From: Nitrososphaerota archaeon
GTDB taxonomy: Archaea > Thermoproteota > Nitrososphaeria > Nitrososphaerales > JACQRY01
DNA: 64,000 nt
Direction: 5' to 3'
Assembly (NCBI GenBank): GCA_016184315.1
Contig: JACPCU010000024.1
Span: 1-64,000 of the forward strand
Below are positions 17,426-25,423 of this stretch, piece after piece. The first letter of the stretch is position 1. Every line of letters begins with the position of its first letter. The translations under genes and the position numbers were made by a program. A model generated the notes under the pieces. The model worked only from the letters and a program-made list of their open reading frames with translations, was not told where the DNA came from and did no database searches.

Positions 17426-17580
17426 GCAATATTATTTCAACAAATTTCGTTGACTTGGATGTGGGAAGAAGCTAGTGATTGGGGATAGGTTCAACGCCTC
17501 TTAACCATAGAGCTATACTAGGGTTCCTTTCTGACCTTCTGGGTCATCGTTTCAACCTAGCTGAAAGTCAGACTCCATCC

Positions 17581-18489
17581 CTAGTCATAGACCCGGTTGA
17601 GAACATCCTTCAAGTCGTCGTATACCTTTCGCCCCTTATCGGTTATGGCGACTACTTTAGCTTGTTCAACGGCACCTCTATGCGGCTCAGTTGTCACTAC
17701 GACCAATCCTTTCTCTTGCATAAATTTTCGATATTGTTCGACCGTCTGGGCAGCTAATCCAGTTTTCACCCTCAACTTGTACTGTGACAATTTTTCCCCT
17801 TTGAGTAAGGCTTCTAACATATTATAAATCACATTGCTATTTGGAAACTTCGATACCGTCTCATAAAGAGAGACAGAATAATAACCGCCTCGCCTTGACA
17901 AATCGGGCAGGAATGAACAAGAGCCATGTCTCTCCCTCGTGACCCAAGCATCATGTACAAGACAATAATACTCAATCACCCTCCCTGCCTTCATATATGC
18001 CTTAACCTCCGTTGGAAGACTTGGCCCAAATTCCACTCCTTCAGGAGGAGGCATCTGAGGCCCATTCATCTGTATAAAGAACTGAGTCCATGGATCGGAT
18101 GATGGAAGAACGGCGTCTTTCTGTATTGTGGAATCTTGTGATACCATAATTACGCCATCAAAACGTAGACCGACAGGCGATAACTTCCCATCAACCTGCA
18201 GTACTTTTCTGCACAAGATTTTTGGCACAGTTCCTATTATCTTGCCTTGTTCGAGAAGAGCTTGTGTTCTCTCGTCTTCGATGTAAAGGTAAGCGTAGAC
18301 CGAATCGTCAAGAACAGCGTCAATGGTATGATTAGCATTTAGTTCCAGAGGTACATTGTCTACCCAAATTCCCCTACCAACAACTGTTCTGGTGGCACGA
18401 TACAGCTCATCTGTTAGGAATATTATCTCATGTTCTACCTTAGTCGAAGCGATAACTACTCTGTAGACCTTTCCAATCTTTACGTGCAC
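17581..18489 (-). CDS. Predicted winged-helix protein of the mobile element
   Basis: The frame is open from 18570, but GTG at 18489 is the most likely start (VHVKIGKVYRVVIAS), giving about 302 residues. The C-terminal 80 residues form a winged helix: a QYKLRVKTGLAAQTVEQYR recognition-helix region, LVVVTTEPHRGA wing and ITDKGRKVYDDL. The N-terminal 210 residues contain strands and a Cys/His pair (YYCLVHDAW) without a recognised family. The 'KGRKVYDDL' ending is usual for archaeal viral and plasmid transcription regulators. It is divergent from the RHH gene at 18560 and shares a palindromic TATA region with it, so cross-regulation is likely. Confidence 0.62.
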   Translation of the reverse strand: MHVKIGKVYRVVIASTKVEHEIIFLTDELYRATRTVVGRGIWVDNVPLELNANHTIDAVLDDSVYAYLYIEDERTQALLEQGKIIGTVPKILCRKVLQVDGKLSPVGLRFDGVIMVSQDSTIQKDAVLPSSDPWTQFFIQMNGPQMPPPEGVEFGPSLPTEVKAYMKAGRVIEYYCLVHDAWVTRERHGSCSFLPDLSRRGGYYSVSLYETVSKFPNSNVIYNMLEALLKGEKLSQYKLRVKTGLAAQTVEQYRKFMQEKGLVVVTTEPHRGAVEQAKVVAITDKGRKVYDDLKDVLNRVYD

Positions 18490-18499
18490 GTGACTTCTA

Positions 18500-18538
18500 C
18501 CAAGTGTGTTGCATCTTGAACTATATAGTATTACTTGG
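18500..18538. promoter_or_regulatory. Bidirectional promoter with palindromic TATA
   Basis: The perfect palindrome ACTATATAGT (18520-18529) lies 36 bases from the GTG at 18489 (-) and 35 bases from the TTG at 18560 (+), so one TATA element is centred between two starts. CCAAGT (18500-18505) and ACTTGG (18533-18538) flank it as an inverted pair, a plausible binding site for the RHH or winged-helix product. Confidence 0.55.
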
Positions 18539-18559
18539 AACACTAAACTGACACCAAGA

Positions 18560-18757
18560 TTGAAGGTCAAGCGCTCGATCTGTTTTCCAGAGAAGCTCTT
18601 TGAGACTATTGAATCATCAAGAGGCGAAATTCCTCGCTCTCGCTATATCTGCAGGATTCTTGCAAGGGAACTCTTCTCAGAAGAGGACCCTAGCTATTCC
18701 AGCCTCCGAACTAATGATTACGCGCCGATCAAATCTCAACGAGGAGATCGATATTAA
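18560..18757 (+). CDS. Ribbon-helix-helix (CopG-like) regulator
   Basis: From the TTG at 18560 the product is 65 residues. It reads VKRSICFPEKLFETIESSRG and then EIPRSRYICRILARELF, a textbook RHH fold: a strand with alternating residues, a helix, the G-x-x-PRS turn and a second helix. RHH dimers bind DNA with the strand. A longer frame begins at GTG 18506, but the RHH strand normally starts within a few residues of the N-terminus. Its stop overlaps the ATG of the next gene by one base, so translation is coupled. It is probably the autoregulator of the replication operon to the right. Confidence 0.7.
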   Translation: MKVKRSICFPEKLFETIESSRGEIPRSRYICRILARELFSEEDPSYSSLRTNDYAPIKSQRGDRY

Positions 18758-19002
18758 TGAAGTCTCCGGAAGCTCTCTTGGTGCGGTCGTCTCAAGAGGT
18801 GCAAATAAGACGACTCAAAGAATTTGTTACGCATCATCTATCTCCTAGCTCTGCACTGCGTCAGCTGATCCTCGCACAAGCGGACGAAATGGATCCCGCC
18901 GAGTTCACCACGGTCGTAGGCGACTGGCTCCTGCTCTTGAACATCGAGTCAAAGAAGGACGACAGCCAATGCAACACCGGTCTCTACAGAAAAAGGCCCT
19001 GA
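18757..19002 (+). CDS. Small hypothetical protein coupled to the RHH gene
   Basis: This 81-residue protein has an ATG at 18757 that overlaps the TAA of the RHH gene. It is mainly helical (LKEFVTHHLSPSSALRQL and a QADEMDPAEFTTVVGDWLL segment) and lacks known motifs. The PSSALRQLILAQADEMDPAEF pattern could be an adaptor or loader for the P-loop ATPase that begins 16 bases after its stop. An overlapping 82-codon frame at 18600 is rejected as a shadow. Confidence 0.5.
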   Translation: MKSPEALLVRSSQEVQIRRLKEFVTHHLSPSSALRQLILAQADEMDPAEFTTVVGDWLLLLNIESKKDDSQCNTGLYRKRP

Positions 19003-19018
19003 TGAATGAGGTTAGAGT

Positions 19019-20509
19019 TTGGTTCTGCTGGACGACTTACTGAGCCACCTTTCGCTTACAGTCAAGCGTGATAACTTAACAAAGGTTATTCTTGCGCTAG
19101 TAGCTCATTCTGCAAACACGTCGAATCCCTTGAATTTGTTCATGAAAGGTGGCTCCTCCATTGGCAAAACTTACACGACAGTTCAAGCTACGCGCTATTT
19201 CCCAGAAAAAGGAGTGTGGTATCTGGGTGGTTTATCCCCCACCGCTCTTGTCCACGGCTATGGTCAATTAGAAGACTACCAGAATAATCCTATAACCGAA
19301 AGCTATGGTGAAGATGGGAAGATTCGCTATTGGGTCAATGATGAGGACGTGACCAAGCAAATACGGGAAATCGTAGGGGAAGCCCACTATGCGATAGACC
19401 TCAAGGGAAAAATCCTGGTTTTCTTGGAATCACCACATATCGAGACCTACAACTTTTTGAGACCAATCCTGAGCCATGATAAGAAAGAGATAACTTACAA
19501 ATTTACTGACAAGACATCAAAAGGAAAGCTGTCGACCCGAACAGTTGTCGTACGTAACTGGCCTGCCACTATTTTTTGCACTACTGATGCAAGATGGATG
19601 GCTGAAATGGTCTCGCGTTCGCTCACTATTTCACCTGAGGAAAGCCAAGAAAAGTACAAGGAAGCTAACAGTCTCACGGCGGGAAAATTTGCATTTCCCG
19701 AATCGTCAGATCTCGAATTAGAAGAGATCCAGATGAGAGTTAGAAAGACTACGCAGGATTCCCTCTATGTAGCCAAGGGATTAATTCCTTTCTCTTACAA
19801 ATTGGTGGAAGTACTACCATCAACAGAAGGTGCGGACATGCGTCACTTTACCCAGTATCTCTCGTTAATTCAGCAATCTGCACTCCTTAACATGGGTAGT
19901 CGCCCAGTGCTCACATTCATTAACCCATCCAACAAATTGGATAGAAAACAATTCGTCGTGGCGACCCGGGATGATTTCTCCCTCTTTGATTCTATCTTCA
20001 GACAATATGCAGCATCTACAAGGGCAGGAATACCAAATCGTGCAATTGAGCTCTTCACCAAAGTGCTATTGCCAAACAAGCATCCTGATGGTCAGCCTGT
20101 CGCATTGTCGGCTAGGGAGATTTCTAATAAAGTCATGGAAGTGCTGAATATAAAACGTTCACAAAAACAGCTGAGAGATTATGAGCTAAAGCATTTAGAG
20201 CAGGCCGACTATGTCAAGAAGTACAAGAATCCTGATAATAAGCGAGAAGTTTTGTATGAAGTAGCGTCGGAAAATGACTTCCTTGGGTTGGAAAAAGGCG
20301 ACAATGGGCGAGCCTCGGAAAATATTGCATTGCTTATGTCCTTTTCCGCAGACGAGGCAAAAAATTGGCTGAATCGATTACACGACGCAATGGGAATACC
20401 GTGCATATTCTCAATTGGGATCGATGGTCAGGCCATAGATGAAACTACGTTCTTGTCGATGATCACAATTACACAAAATTTGTCCCCTTCTGGGAAAGAA
20501 AATTCGTAG
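19019..20509 (+). CDS. P-loop ATPase, probable replication helicase/initiator of the element
   Basis: The 496-residue protein has Walker A GGSSIGKT (residues 44-51) and Walker B KILVFLES (131-138), with an ESP(H) acid in place of DE. A sensor-like NWPATIFCTTDARW strand follows, and an arginine-rich region follows that. The last 130 residues hold a winged-helix-like segment (SAREISNKVMEVLNIKRSQKQLRDYELKHLEQADYV region). The architecture is like plasmid and virus AAA-type primase-helicases and DnaA/Cdc6-like initiators of Archaea, but I cannot name the family. The TTG start is the first possible after an in-frame TAG. It probably drives replication of the integrated element. Confidence 0.7.
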   Translation: MVLLDDLLSHLSLTVKRDNLTKVILALVAHSANTSNPLNLFMKGGSSIGKTYTTVQATRYFPEKGVWYLGGLSPTALVHGYGQLEDYQNNPITESYGEDGKIRYWVNDEDVTKQIREIVGEAHYAIDLKGKILVFLESPHIETYNFLRPILSHDKKEITYKFTDKTSKGKLSTRTVVVRNWPATIFCTTDARWMAEMVSRSLTISPEESQEKYKEANSLTAGKFAFPESSDLELEEIQMRVRKTTQDSLYVAKGLIPFSYKLVEVLPSTEGADMRHFTQYLSLIQQSALLNMGSRPVLTFINPSNKLDRKQFVVATRDDFSLFDSIFRQYAASTRAGIPNRAIELFTKVLLPNKHPDGQPVALSAREISNKVMEVLNIKRSQKQLRDYELKHLEQADYVKKYKNPDNKREVLYEVASENDFLGLEKGDNGRASENIALLMSFSADEAKNWLNRLHDAMGIPCIFSIGIDGQAIDETTFLSMITITQNLSPSGKENS

Positions 20510-20713
20510 GTGAAGAGGATGCAAGAAGCTCTCCGATTGTCGCCTTCCATTGAACAAACAGAGGAGGAATCGAGGACTTTGTATCTCTGCGCAAAAGGCC
20601 CTTGCGGTTCTTTTGTCGAAGAGCAGTCGATACTGCATATATCAATAGTGGACAGTCTCCATCAATTTGATCCTGAACGAGCGTTCCCTAAGCTAGACGG
20701 TGGAATATCATGA
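20510..20713 (+). CDS. Small hypothetical protein between ATPase and ABC-GNAT genes
   Basis: A GTG directly after the ATPase stop opens a 67-codon frame whose TGA overlaps the ATG of the ABC-GNAT gene (ATGA at 20710-20713). The tight overlaps on both sides are the main support. The product is acidic, with a CAKGPCGSF segment (two cysteines) and a C-terminal helix, and resembles nothing I can name. Confidence 0.5.
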   Translation: MKRMQEALRLSPSIEQTEEESRTLYLCAKGPCGSFVEEQSILHISIVDSLHQFDPERAFPKLDGGIS

Positions 20714-22071
20714 GATTTGTCTTGAACAAGTCCTTCACAACCCAAGGGAAGCATGGTGACAGAATAGTCCTAGTTGCTGAGGTCTTTGGTCTGGGATTGG
20801 ATGCGGAAAGGAGCTTCCAGGTCATTGAAAATTTACAGATAGACCTGAGACCAGGTGACATCTGCTATGTGATAGGTGATTCTGGCGGAGGCAAGAGCAC
20901 CCTTCTCAAACTTCTCCAAGACCAGATCCGACAGGCAGGAATCTTCGGGCAAATAGTCGATGACAAATCCTTGCTGATCCCTGAAGATGAGATCCTGATT
21001 GAAGAGGCTGGTGCCACGTTTGAGGAGGCTCTTTCGAATCTCTGCCAAGCAGGCCTCGGAGATGCCTACCTTTTCATCAGAAAGTTCAGCGAGCTAAGTG
21101 ACGGCCAAAGATACCGGTACCGGATAGCCAAGATGCTTAGCTCAGGAGCCAAGGTCATGGTCTTCGACGAGTTCCTCAGCACATTAGATAGGGATACCGC
21201 AAAAGCCGTCGCATACTGTCTTCAGAAACTTATGAGGCGTGAACATAGAACACTTATCGCCGCAACAACCCATGAAGATCTCCTCGAAGACCTGAACCCC
21301 AGCGTAGTGATCAGAAAGGAGTTTGGTTCAGCTGCTCAGATAGAATACAGGAACCCGACTCCAGCGATCAGCCATCGCTTTAGCCTAATTGAGACGATAA
21401 CGATCGCAGAGTCCGGCAGAGAGGATTACGGGCAACTGTCGCAATTCCACTATCGTGCTGGTCTCCCTTCAGCTACGAGGAAAATCTTCTCTATGAGACG
21501 TAGAGGTAAGATCATCGGCGCCATAGCCTATGGCTCCAGTCTTCTAACCTCTTCTGCGAGAACAAGGTTCCTAGGATACTCACCTTTGCCCCAAGAGGTG
21601 AACAGGGACTTCGTGAGGATCACGAGAGTGGTGGTTCACCCGAAGTATCGCAGCCTAGGTTTAGGCGCTAAGCTGGTGAAAGAGACTCTCCCTTTGGTCG
21701 GCGTGAAGTATGTTGAGTCTATGGCGGTTATGGCTCGCTACAATCCGTTCTTCGAAAAGGCGGGGATGACCAAGGTTGAGTCCAAGAGCGGTCTGGTTCA
21801 AGAAGCGAAGGATAGCCTAGAACTCATCGGAGTAGACTTCAGGACAGTCGATCAACTAGGTGAAGAAGAATATCGTAGGGTTATCCAATGTTTGGTGGAG
21901 CACTGCCCTTACCTTGCGCTGACAAACATCTACGGACATCGGACTAAGCTATCCACAGACGGTCTTCTGGAGGACCTTCAAGACCACTCATTCACTAAGA
22001 GAGTGTTGGCTGAACTCTCAACTTTAGCCGAAGAGAAGGCGTATTTCATATGGAGGAACCCAACGCTATGA
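20710..22071 (+). CDS. ABC-ATPase fused to a GNAT acetyltransferase-like domain
   Basis: This 453-residue fusion has an N-terminal ABC ATPase with Walker A GDSGGGKST (56-64), signature LSDGQ (129-133), Walker B VMVFDE (149-154) and a switch His in ATTHEDL. No transmembrane domain is encoded nearby, so it is not a transporter. The C-terminal part (about 230-453) is GNAT-like: strand RVVVHPKYRSLGLGAKLVKE (306-325) is the acetyl-CoA pyrophosphate loop and MARYNPFFEKAGM (341-353) the closing helix. The MARYNPFFxxAGM ending is also seen in Mom-like GNAT proteins that modify DNA bases, so a role in DNA modification or packaging is conceivable (inference). It overlaps the ParB-like gene and is part of the terminase operon. 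Confidence 0.78.
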   Translation: MRFVLNKSFTTQGKHGDRIVLVAEVFGLGLDAERSFQVIENLQIDLRPGDICYVIGDSGGGKSTLLKLLQDQIRQAGIFGQIVDDKSLLIPEDEILIEEAGATFEEALSNLCQAGLGDAYLFIRKFSELSDGQRYRYRIAKMLSSGAKVMVFDEFLSTLDRDTAKAVAYCLQKLMRREHRTLIAATTHEDLLEDLNPSVVIRKEFGSAAQIEYRNPTPAISHRFSLIETITIAESGREDYGQLSQFHYRAGLPSATRKIFSMRRRGKIIGAIAYGSSLLTSSARTRFLGYSPLPQEVNRDFVRITRVVVHPKYRSLGLGAKLVKETLPLVGVKYVESMAVMARYNPFFEKAGMTKVESKSGLVQEAKDSLELIGVDFRTVDQLGEEEYRRVIQCLVEHCPYLALTNIYGHRTKLSTDGLLEDLQDHSFTKRVLAELSTLAEEKAYFIWRNPTL

Positions 22072-22730
22072 AGACAACACCGGTTGCTATAGCCGTAGAT
22101 AGAATCCATGCGAACAGCTGGAACCCAAACTCTATGAAGCCTGAGATCTTCGAGGCACTAGTAGAGGACATCAAGAGAAACGGGTTCCTCGGAGCCATCC
22201 TGGTTAGAAATTGTTCTTGCAGGAATTTTGACAGCGAACACTTCGAGATTGTAGACGGAGAGCACCGGTGGCTCGCCTCACAGGACAGGAGGATCGACCT
22301 ACATAAGATTCCATGCTACATAGTGGAGAGAGACGACATATCTGCAAGAGTAGAAACCGTCACTCGTAACCGTGAACACGGAGACTTCGTCAGAGAGAAA
22401 CTTGTCAAGCTGATAGGAGAGTTGAAAGGTCCTTTCAGCCTCAGAGAAGAAGACATACGGGCAAGAATGATGATCCCTGAAGCAGAGTTCTCTCTGATCC
22501 TGAATCCAGTCAACATGAAGCCTGAGCCAGTCAGGAAGCTGGAGCTCCACGGGAGGCGACCATCATTCACGGTAACAGCCTCAATCTCCTCGAAAGAACA
22601 GTATGACATGATCACGGGAATGTTGGACACAGTGATGCAGGAGGAGCAGTGCGATAAGGGGCATGCCATGGTGAAAGTTTTCACGGCTTTCCGGGCGATA
22701 CGGAATGATACTGTTAGGGGGGAGGGTTGA
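22068..22730 (+). CDS. ParB/Srx-fold nuclease-like protein
   Basis: Using the ATG at 22068, which overlaps the preceding TGA (ATGA) and follows GGAGG, the product is about 220 residues. The first 110 residues form a ParB/sulfiredoxin-fold domain: DRIHANSWNPNSM, the helix EALVEDIKRNGFLGAILVRN, and the IVDGEHRWLA motif that corresponds to the GERR/GEHR nucleotide-binding box (CTPase or nuclease). An HTH-like middle and a short C-terminal domain follow. ParB-fold proteins next to terminase genes are common in tailed viruses, where they may act as DNA-binding packaging factors. Alternative start: ATG at 22050. Confidence 0.8.
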   Translation: MKTTPVAIAVDRIHANSWNPNSMKPEIFEALVEDIKRNGFLGAILVRNCSCRNFDSEHFEIVDGEHRWLASQDRRIDLHKIPCYIVERDDISARVETVTRNREHGDFVREKLVKLIGELKGPFSLREEDIRARMMIPEAEFSLILNPVNMKPEPVRKLELHGRRPSFTVTASISSKEQYDMITGMLDTVMQEEQCDKGHAMVKVFTAFRAIRNDTVRGEG

Positions 22731-23197
22731 TGGCTGAGAACATCGGGATTGCGCGTCGGAGGGAGCAGGTTCAGCGGCTGCTCATTAGGGGATTGTCTGC
22801 AAGCGAGATCGCCAATTCTATTGTTCCTCCTGTTAGCGAGGTTACGGTCAAGCGGGATATTGCTTGGATTCGTAAGATGAATGAGGACTGGTGGAGGAGT
22901 AATTCTCAGGTAAAGGCTAGGATGATGCGGTACTTGAAGGAGAGGCTTGATGCTATGAGGGAGGTGGGGAGGGAAGGCTGGTTGGTGGTGTATGAGGCTA
23001 GGGATGATTTGAGGATGAGGGTATCTGGTTTGAATGTCGTTTTGGGTGCCGAGAAGGCTATTGGTGAACTCTTAGGGTTTACAGGCATCTCGCTTACGGA
23101 TCTTGAGGTTCAGGATAGGTTGGAGAAGATGGATGTGGAGATTACGGATTTGAGGAGGCTTGTGCACCTTGCGGAGAACCATGCTCTCAGCGCTTGA
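22730..23197 (+). CDS. Helix-turn-helix protein, putative small terminase subunit
   Basis: The ATG at 22730 overlaps the ParB-like stop and sits behind GGGGGGAGGG; a TTG just before it is also possible. The 155-residue product starts with an HTH (RREQVQRLLIRGLSASEIA, VSEVTVKRDIAWIR), which recognises DNA. A long helical part (RYLKERLDAMREVGREG, DLEVQDRLEKMDVEITDLRRL) fits oligomerisation. Position directly before the large terminase, size and HTH-plus-coil structure are those of phage small terminase subunits, but no sequence family is recognised. Its end overlaps the large-terminase start by 17 bases. Confidence 0.65.
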   Translation: MAENIGIARRREQVQRLLIRGLSASEIANSIVPPVSEVTVKRDIAWIRKMNEDWWRSNSQVKARMMRYLKERLDAMREVGREGWLVVYEARDDLRMRVSGLNVVLGAEKAIGELLGFTGISLTDLEVQDRLEKMDVEITDLRRLVHLAENHALSA

Positions 23198-24464
23198 CGG
23201 TAGGCTGAGGGAGCTTCAGATGCTGAGAACGGGGCTTGTTCAGAGGATTGCGCATCCTACTGGTTCATCTGAGTTCAATGAGAAGATAGGTTGGCCGAAG
23301 CATCCCCGAACTGGGAGCCCGACTCGTCTCTACCAGTATCAGATGGATATCATGGATGCCGAGCAGAGATTCATCCTTGTAGTTAAGTCGAGGAAGATTG
23401 GGATCACTGAAGCGATTATCAGGAGAGCTGCCTGTCTTTCGCTGTCACGTTACGTTGGTTTTCAGGTGCTCTTCGTGAGTCAGAGGGAGGATAATTCGGA
23501 GATGATGATGAGCAGGCTTCAGGGTCTGTTCTGGAACTCACCTTATGAGAACCTCATCGCTAAGGCAACATCCGACTATCTCCGCCTCCAAAATGGGTGT
23601 GAGATTTACTCCTTACCCAGCACCGCCCAGTCTCTGAGGGGATTCCCCAGAGTGAAGGCGGTCTACTTGGACGAAGCGGCTCATTTTGTTCAGCTTAATG
23701 ACGAGAATATCTATGCTGCTCTCCGGCCTTCAATAGTGAATACACAGGGAGACTTCGTTATCGTTTCGACTCCAAGGGGTCAGAGAGGGTTCTTCTACAA
23801 GCTTTACCGTGATGATGACTCGTTCAGGAAATTCGTTCTTCCGTATCATGTTGCCCCGGGCTTGATAGAACCTGCAACGGTAGAGGCGGAGAGGGCCACA
23901 TTGGGGCCCTTGTTTGCGCAGGAATATGAATGCGCTTTTCTCTCTTCTGAGAACGCTGCTTTTCCGCCTGGGCTTGTGGAACAGAGTTTGTCGGACTATG
24001 AATTGGAGGAGCTGTGATGATCCGACTGGGCGGTCTTGACGATTTGGCCTCACGTCGACTACTCTATCATTGAAACTGACATTTGTAGCTACGCAAATCG
24101 CCATGAGCTGCTCCAGCTCGGAGTTGACGCCACTAATGAGGTGAGCTTCTCTGAGAGGCTTCGCAGTCTCGGACTCCCCGTCAAGCCCGTCAGGTTTACC
24201 ATGTCTCTAAAACAGGAGCTTGTTTCCGACGTCATGCTCTTCCTGAGCCAGAAGAGGCTCTCTATCCCGAGTAGAGGAGCTGAGGAACTGCTAGCACAGA
24301 TGAGAGAGCAAGAACGAATCATATCTCAGGCAGGTAGTATTCGATACGAGCATCCATCAGGGAGGCATGACGATGTTTTCTGGGCTTTTGCGATAATGGT
24401 GCACCTAGCTAAGCCGTATATGCTTGGAACATTGGACTTCAGGATATATCCAATCCATCGCTAA
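23181..24464 (+). pseudogene. Large terminase (ATPase-nuclease), broken
   Basis: The first piece (23181-24017) is a terminase ATPase. It has a KSRKIGIT Walker-A-like loop, VLFVSQREDN, Walker B AVYLDEAAHF and the coupling motif VIVSTPRGQRGFFYKLY. It ends at two tandem in-frame TGA codons (24015-24020). The same frame then continues from TTG 24036 as a C-terminal RNase-H-like nuclease part (VDYSIIETD, then an SGRHDDVFWAFA active-site Asp pair). Around 24020-24050 another frame carries GGLDDL, the expected first nuclease motif, so a small frameshift plus the stops separates ATPase from nuclease. The enzyme that cuts and packages viral DNA is therefore most likely inactive. The start ATG at 23181 follows GCGGAG; an earlier in-frame start would lie at 23160. 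Confidence 0.8.
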
Positions 24465-24539
24465 TTTCTTGCATTTGTTGGTTCTGCTGACTCTTAGGGG
24501 TTTTGATTCCGTCCCGGAGGATCTACCGCTCGCCATGAG

Positions 24540-25019
24540 CTACCGTTGATTTCGGGTAGAGCTAGATGTTTGACTCATCTGCCTGGAGTGAAGGTCGAGC
24601 CATGTGATCCTCTTGACTTTACCATCATCGTTTACGAAAAGAAATTCTAATCCGAGACGTTTCGCAGCCACCCAAGGGACCCTCCTGAACAGCATGTCCC
24701 GATACGTCTCCGGGTAAGCGACTGCATATCTGTAATGCCTCTCGTGTTTCACTCTTTGAACGATCTCTCCCAAACCCGAGACAAAGAATCCCTGCCTTGT
24801 TTTCACCGGGTTTTTCCCCGGAGGCTCGCCCTTACATTCAACGATGAAATAGTTTTGGCTGCCGGTTCTCCTAACCTTGATATCTTCTCCGTGCTCGGAG
24901 AGGGTCTTGACCTTTGAGATAACTCCGTAGCCCTGCTTGCTCAGCCACTCTAAGACTCGGTTGCGGACGAACTCTTCATTCATCTTGGGCAAGCCGGCTG
25001 GGACAGCCATGACACCCAT
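24540..25019 (-). CDS. PD-(D/E)xK restriction-endonuclease-fold protein
   Basis: The 159-residue protein has the core motif of the PD-(D/E)xK superfamily: FVRNRVLEWLSKQGYGV (helix), HGEDIKV with the metal-binding Asp, and then YFIVECKGE, the ExK. Downstream strands and helices (RYAVAYPETYRDMLFRRV) complete the fold. This is the size of Mrr/VSR-like or Hjc-like stand-alone nucleases found in proviruses. The opening MGVMAVPAGLPKMNEEF offers several Met starts (25019, 25010, or near NEEF). It is transcribed against the terminase operon. Confidence 0.72.
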   Translation of the reverse strand: MGVMAVPAGLPKMNEEFVRNRVLEWLSKQGYGVISKVKTLSEHGEDIKVRRTGSQNYFIVECKGEPPGKNPVKTRQGFFVSGLGEIVQRVKHERHYRYAVAYPETYRDMLFRRVPWVAAKRLGLEFLFVNDDGKVKRITWLDLHSRQMSQTSSSTRNQR

Positions 25020-25093
25020 TTATCCCTTTTATGGGCTTAGTCCCGACTACCCTTATTCTCCTATCCATCCACGACCCCATCAGGGACTAAGTA

Positions 25094-25291
25094 GTGAGTG
25101 AAGGAGAGACGATACTTGGAACGAGTAAGATCGACCCACGCTACAGAATCACTTTGATCCAGCCGTTGCCCGACTTGCTGGGCATCACGGATGGCGATCT
25201 AATAGTATTTGTAAGAGACAGGAACGGAAACATCATGATCAAGGCATCGCAAGTCTCTAAGGTCAAGATCAGAAAGGAGGAAAAACGCTGA
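25094..25291 (+). CDS. AbrB/SpoVT-like DNA-binding protein
   Basis: From GTG at 25094 the product is 65 residues. It contains the swapped-hairpin AbrB pattern KIDPRYRITL followed by LGITDGDLIVFVRDRNGNIMI. Such proteins are transcription regulators or antitoxins. It stands alone, with no downstream toxin on the same strand; the flanking genes are on the minus strand and divergent or convergent. Confidence 0.72.
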   Translation: MSEGETILGTSKIDPRYRITLIQPLPDLLGITDGDLIVFVRDRNGNIMIKASQVSKVKIRKEEKR

Positions 25292-25423
25292 CAGCCTCAT
25301 AGTCCAGAAGGCTCGCATCGGTGCTGATAATTCTTCGGGATATGATTTCTCTTATTTCATTTACACAAGGTTTGGCTAATATCCAGTTTAGTTATCGCCA
25401 CTGGGTACAGGATACGCGCTTCT

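Noticed and set aside
18600-18848. 82-codon plus-strand ORF overlapping the RHH gene
   Set aside because: It is out of frame with the RHH and 18757 genes, which have coupling and motif support.
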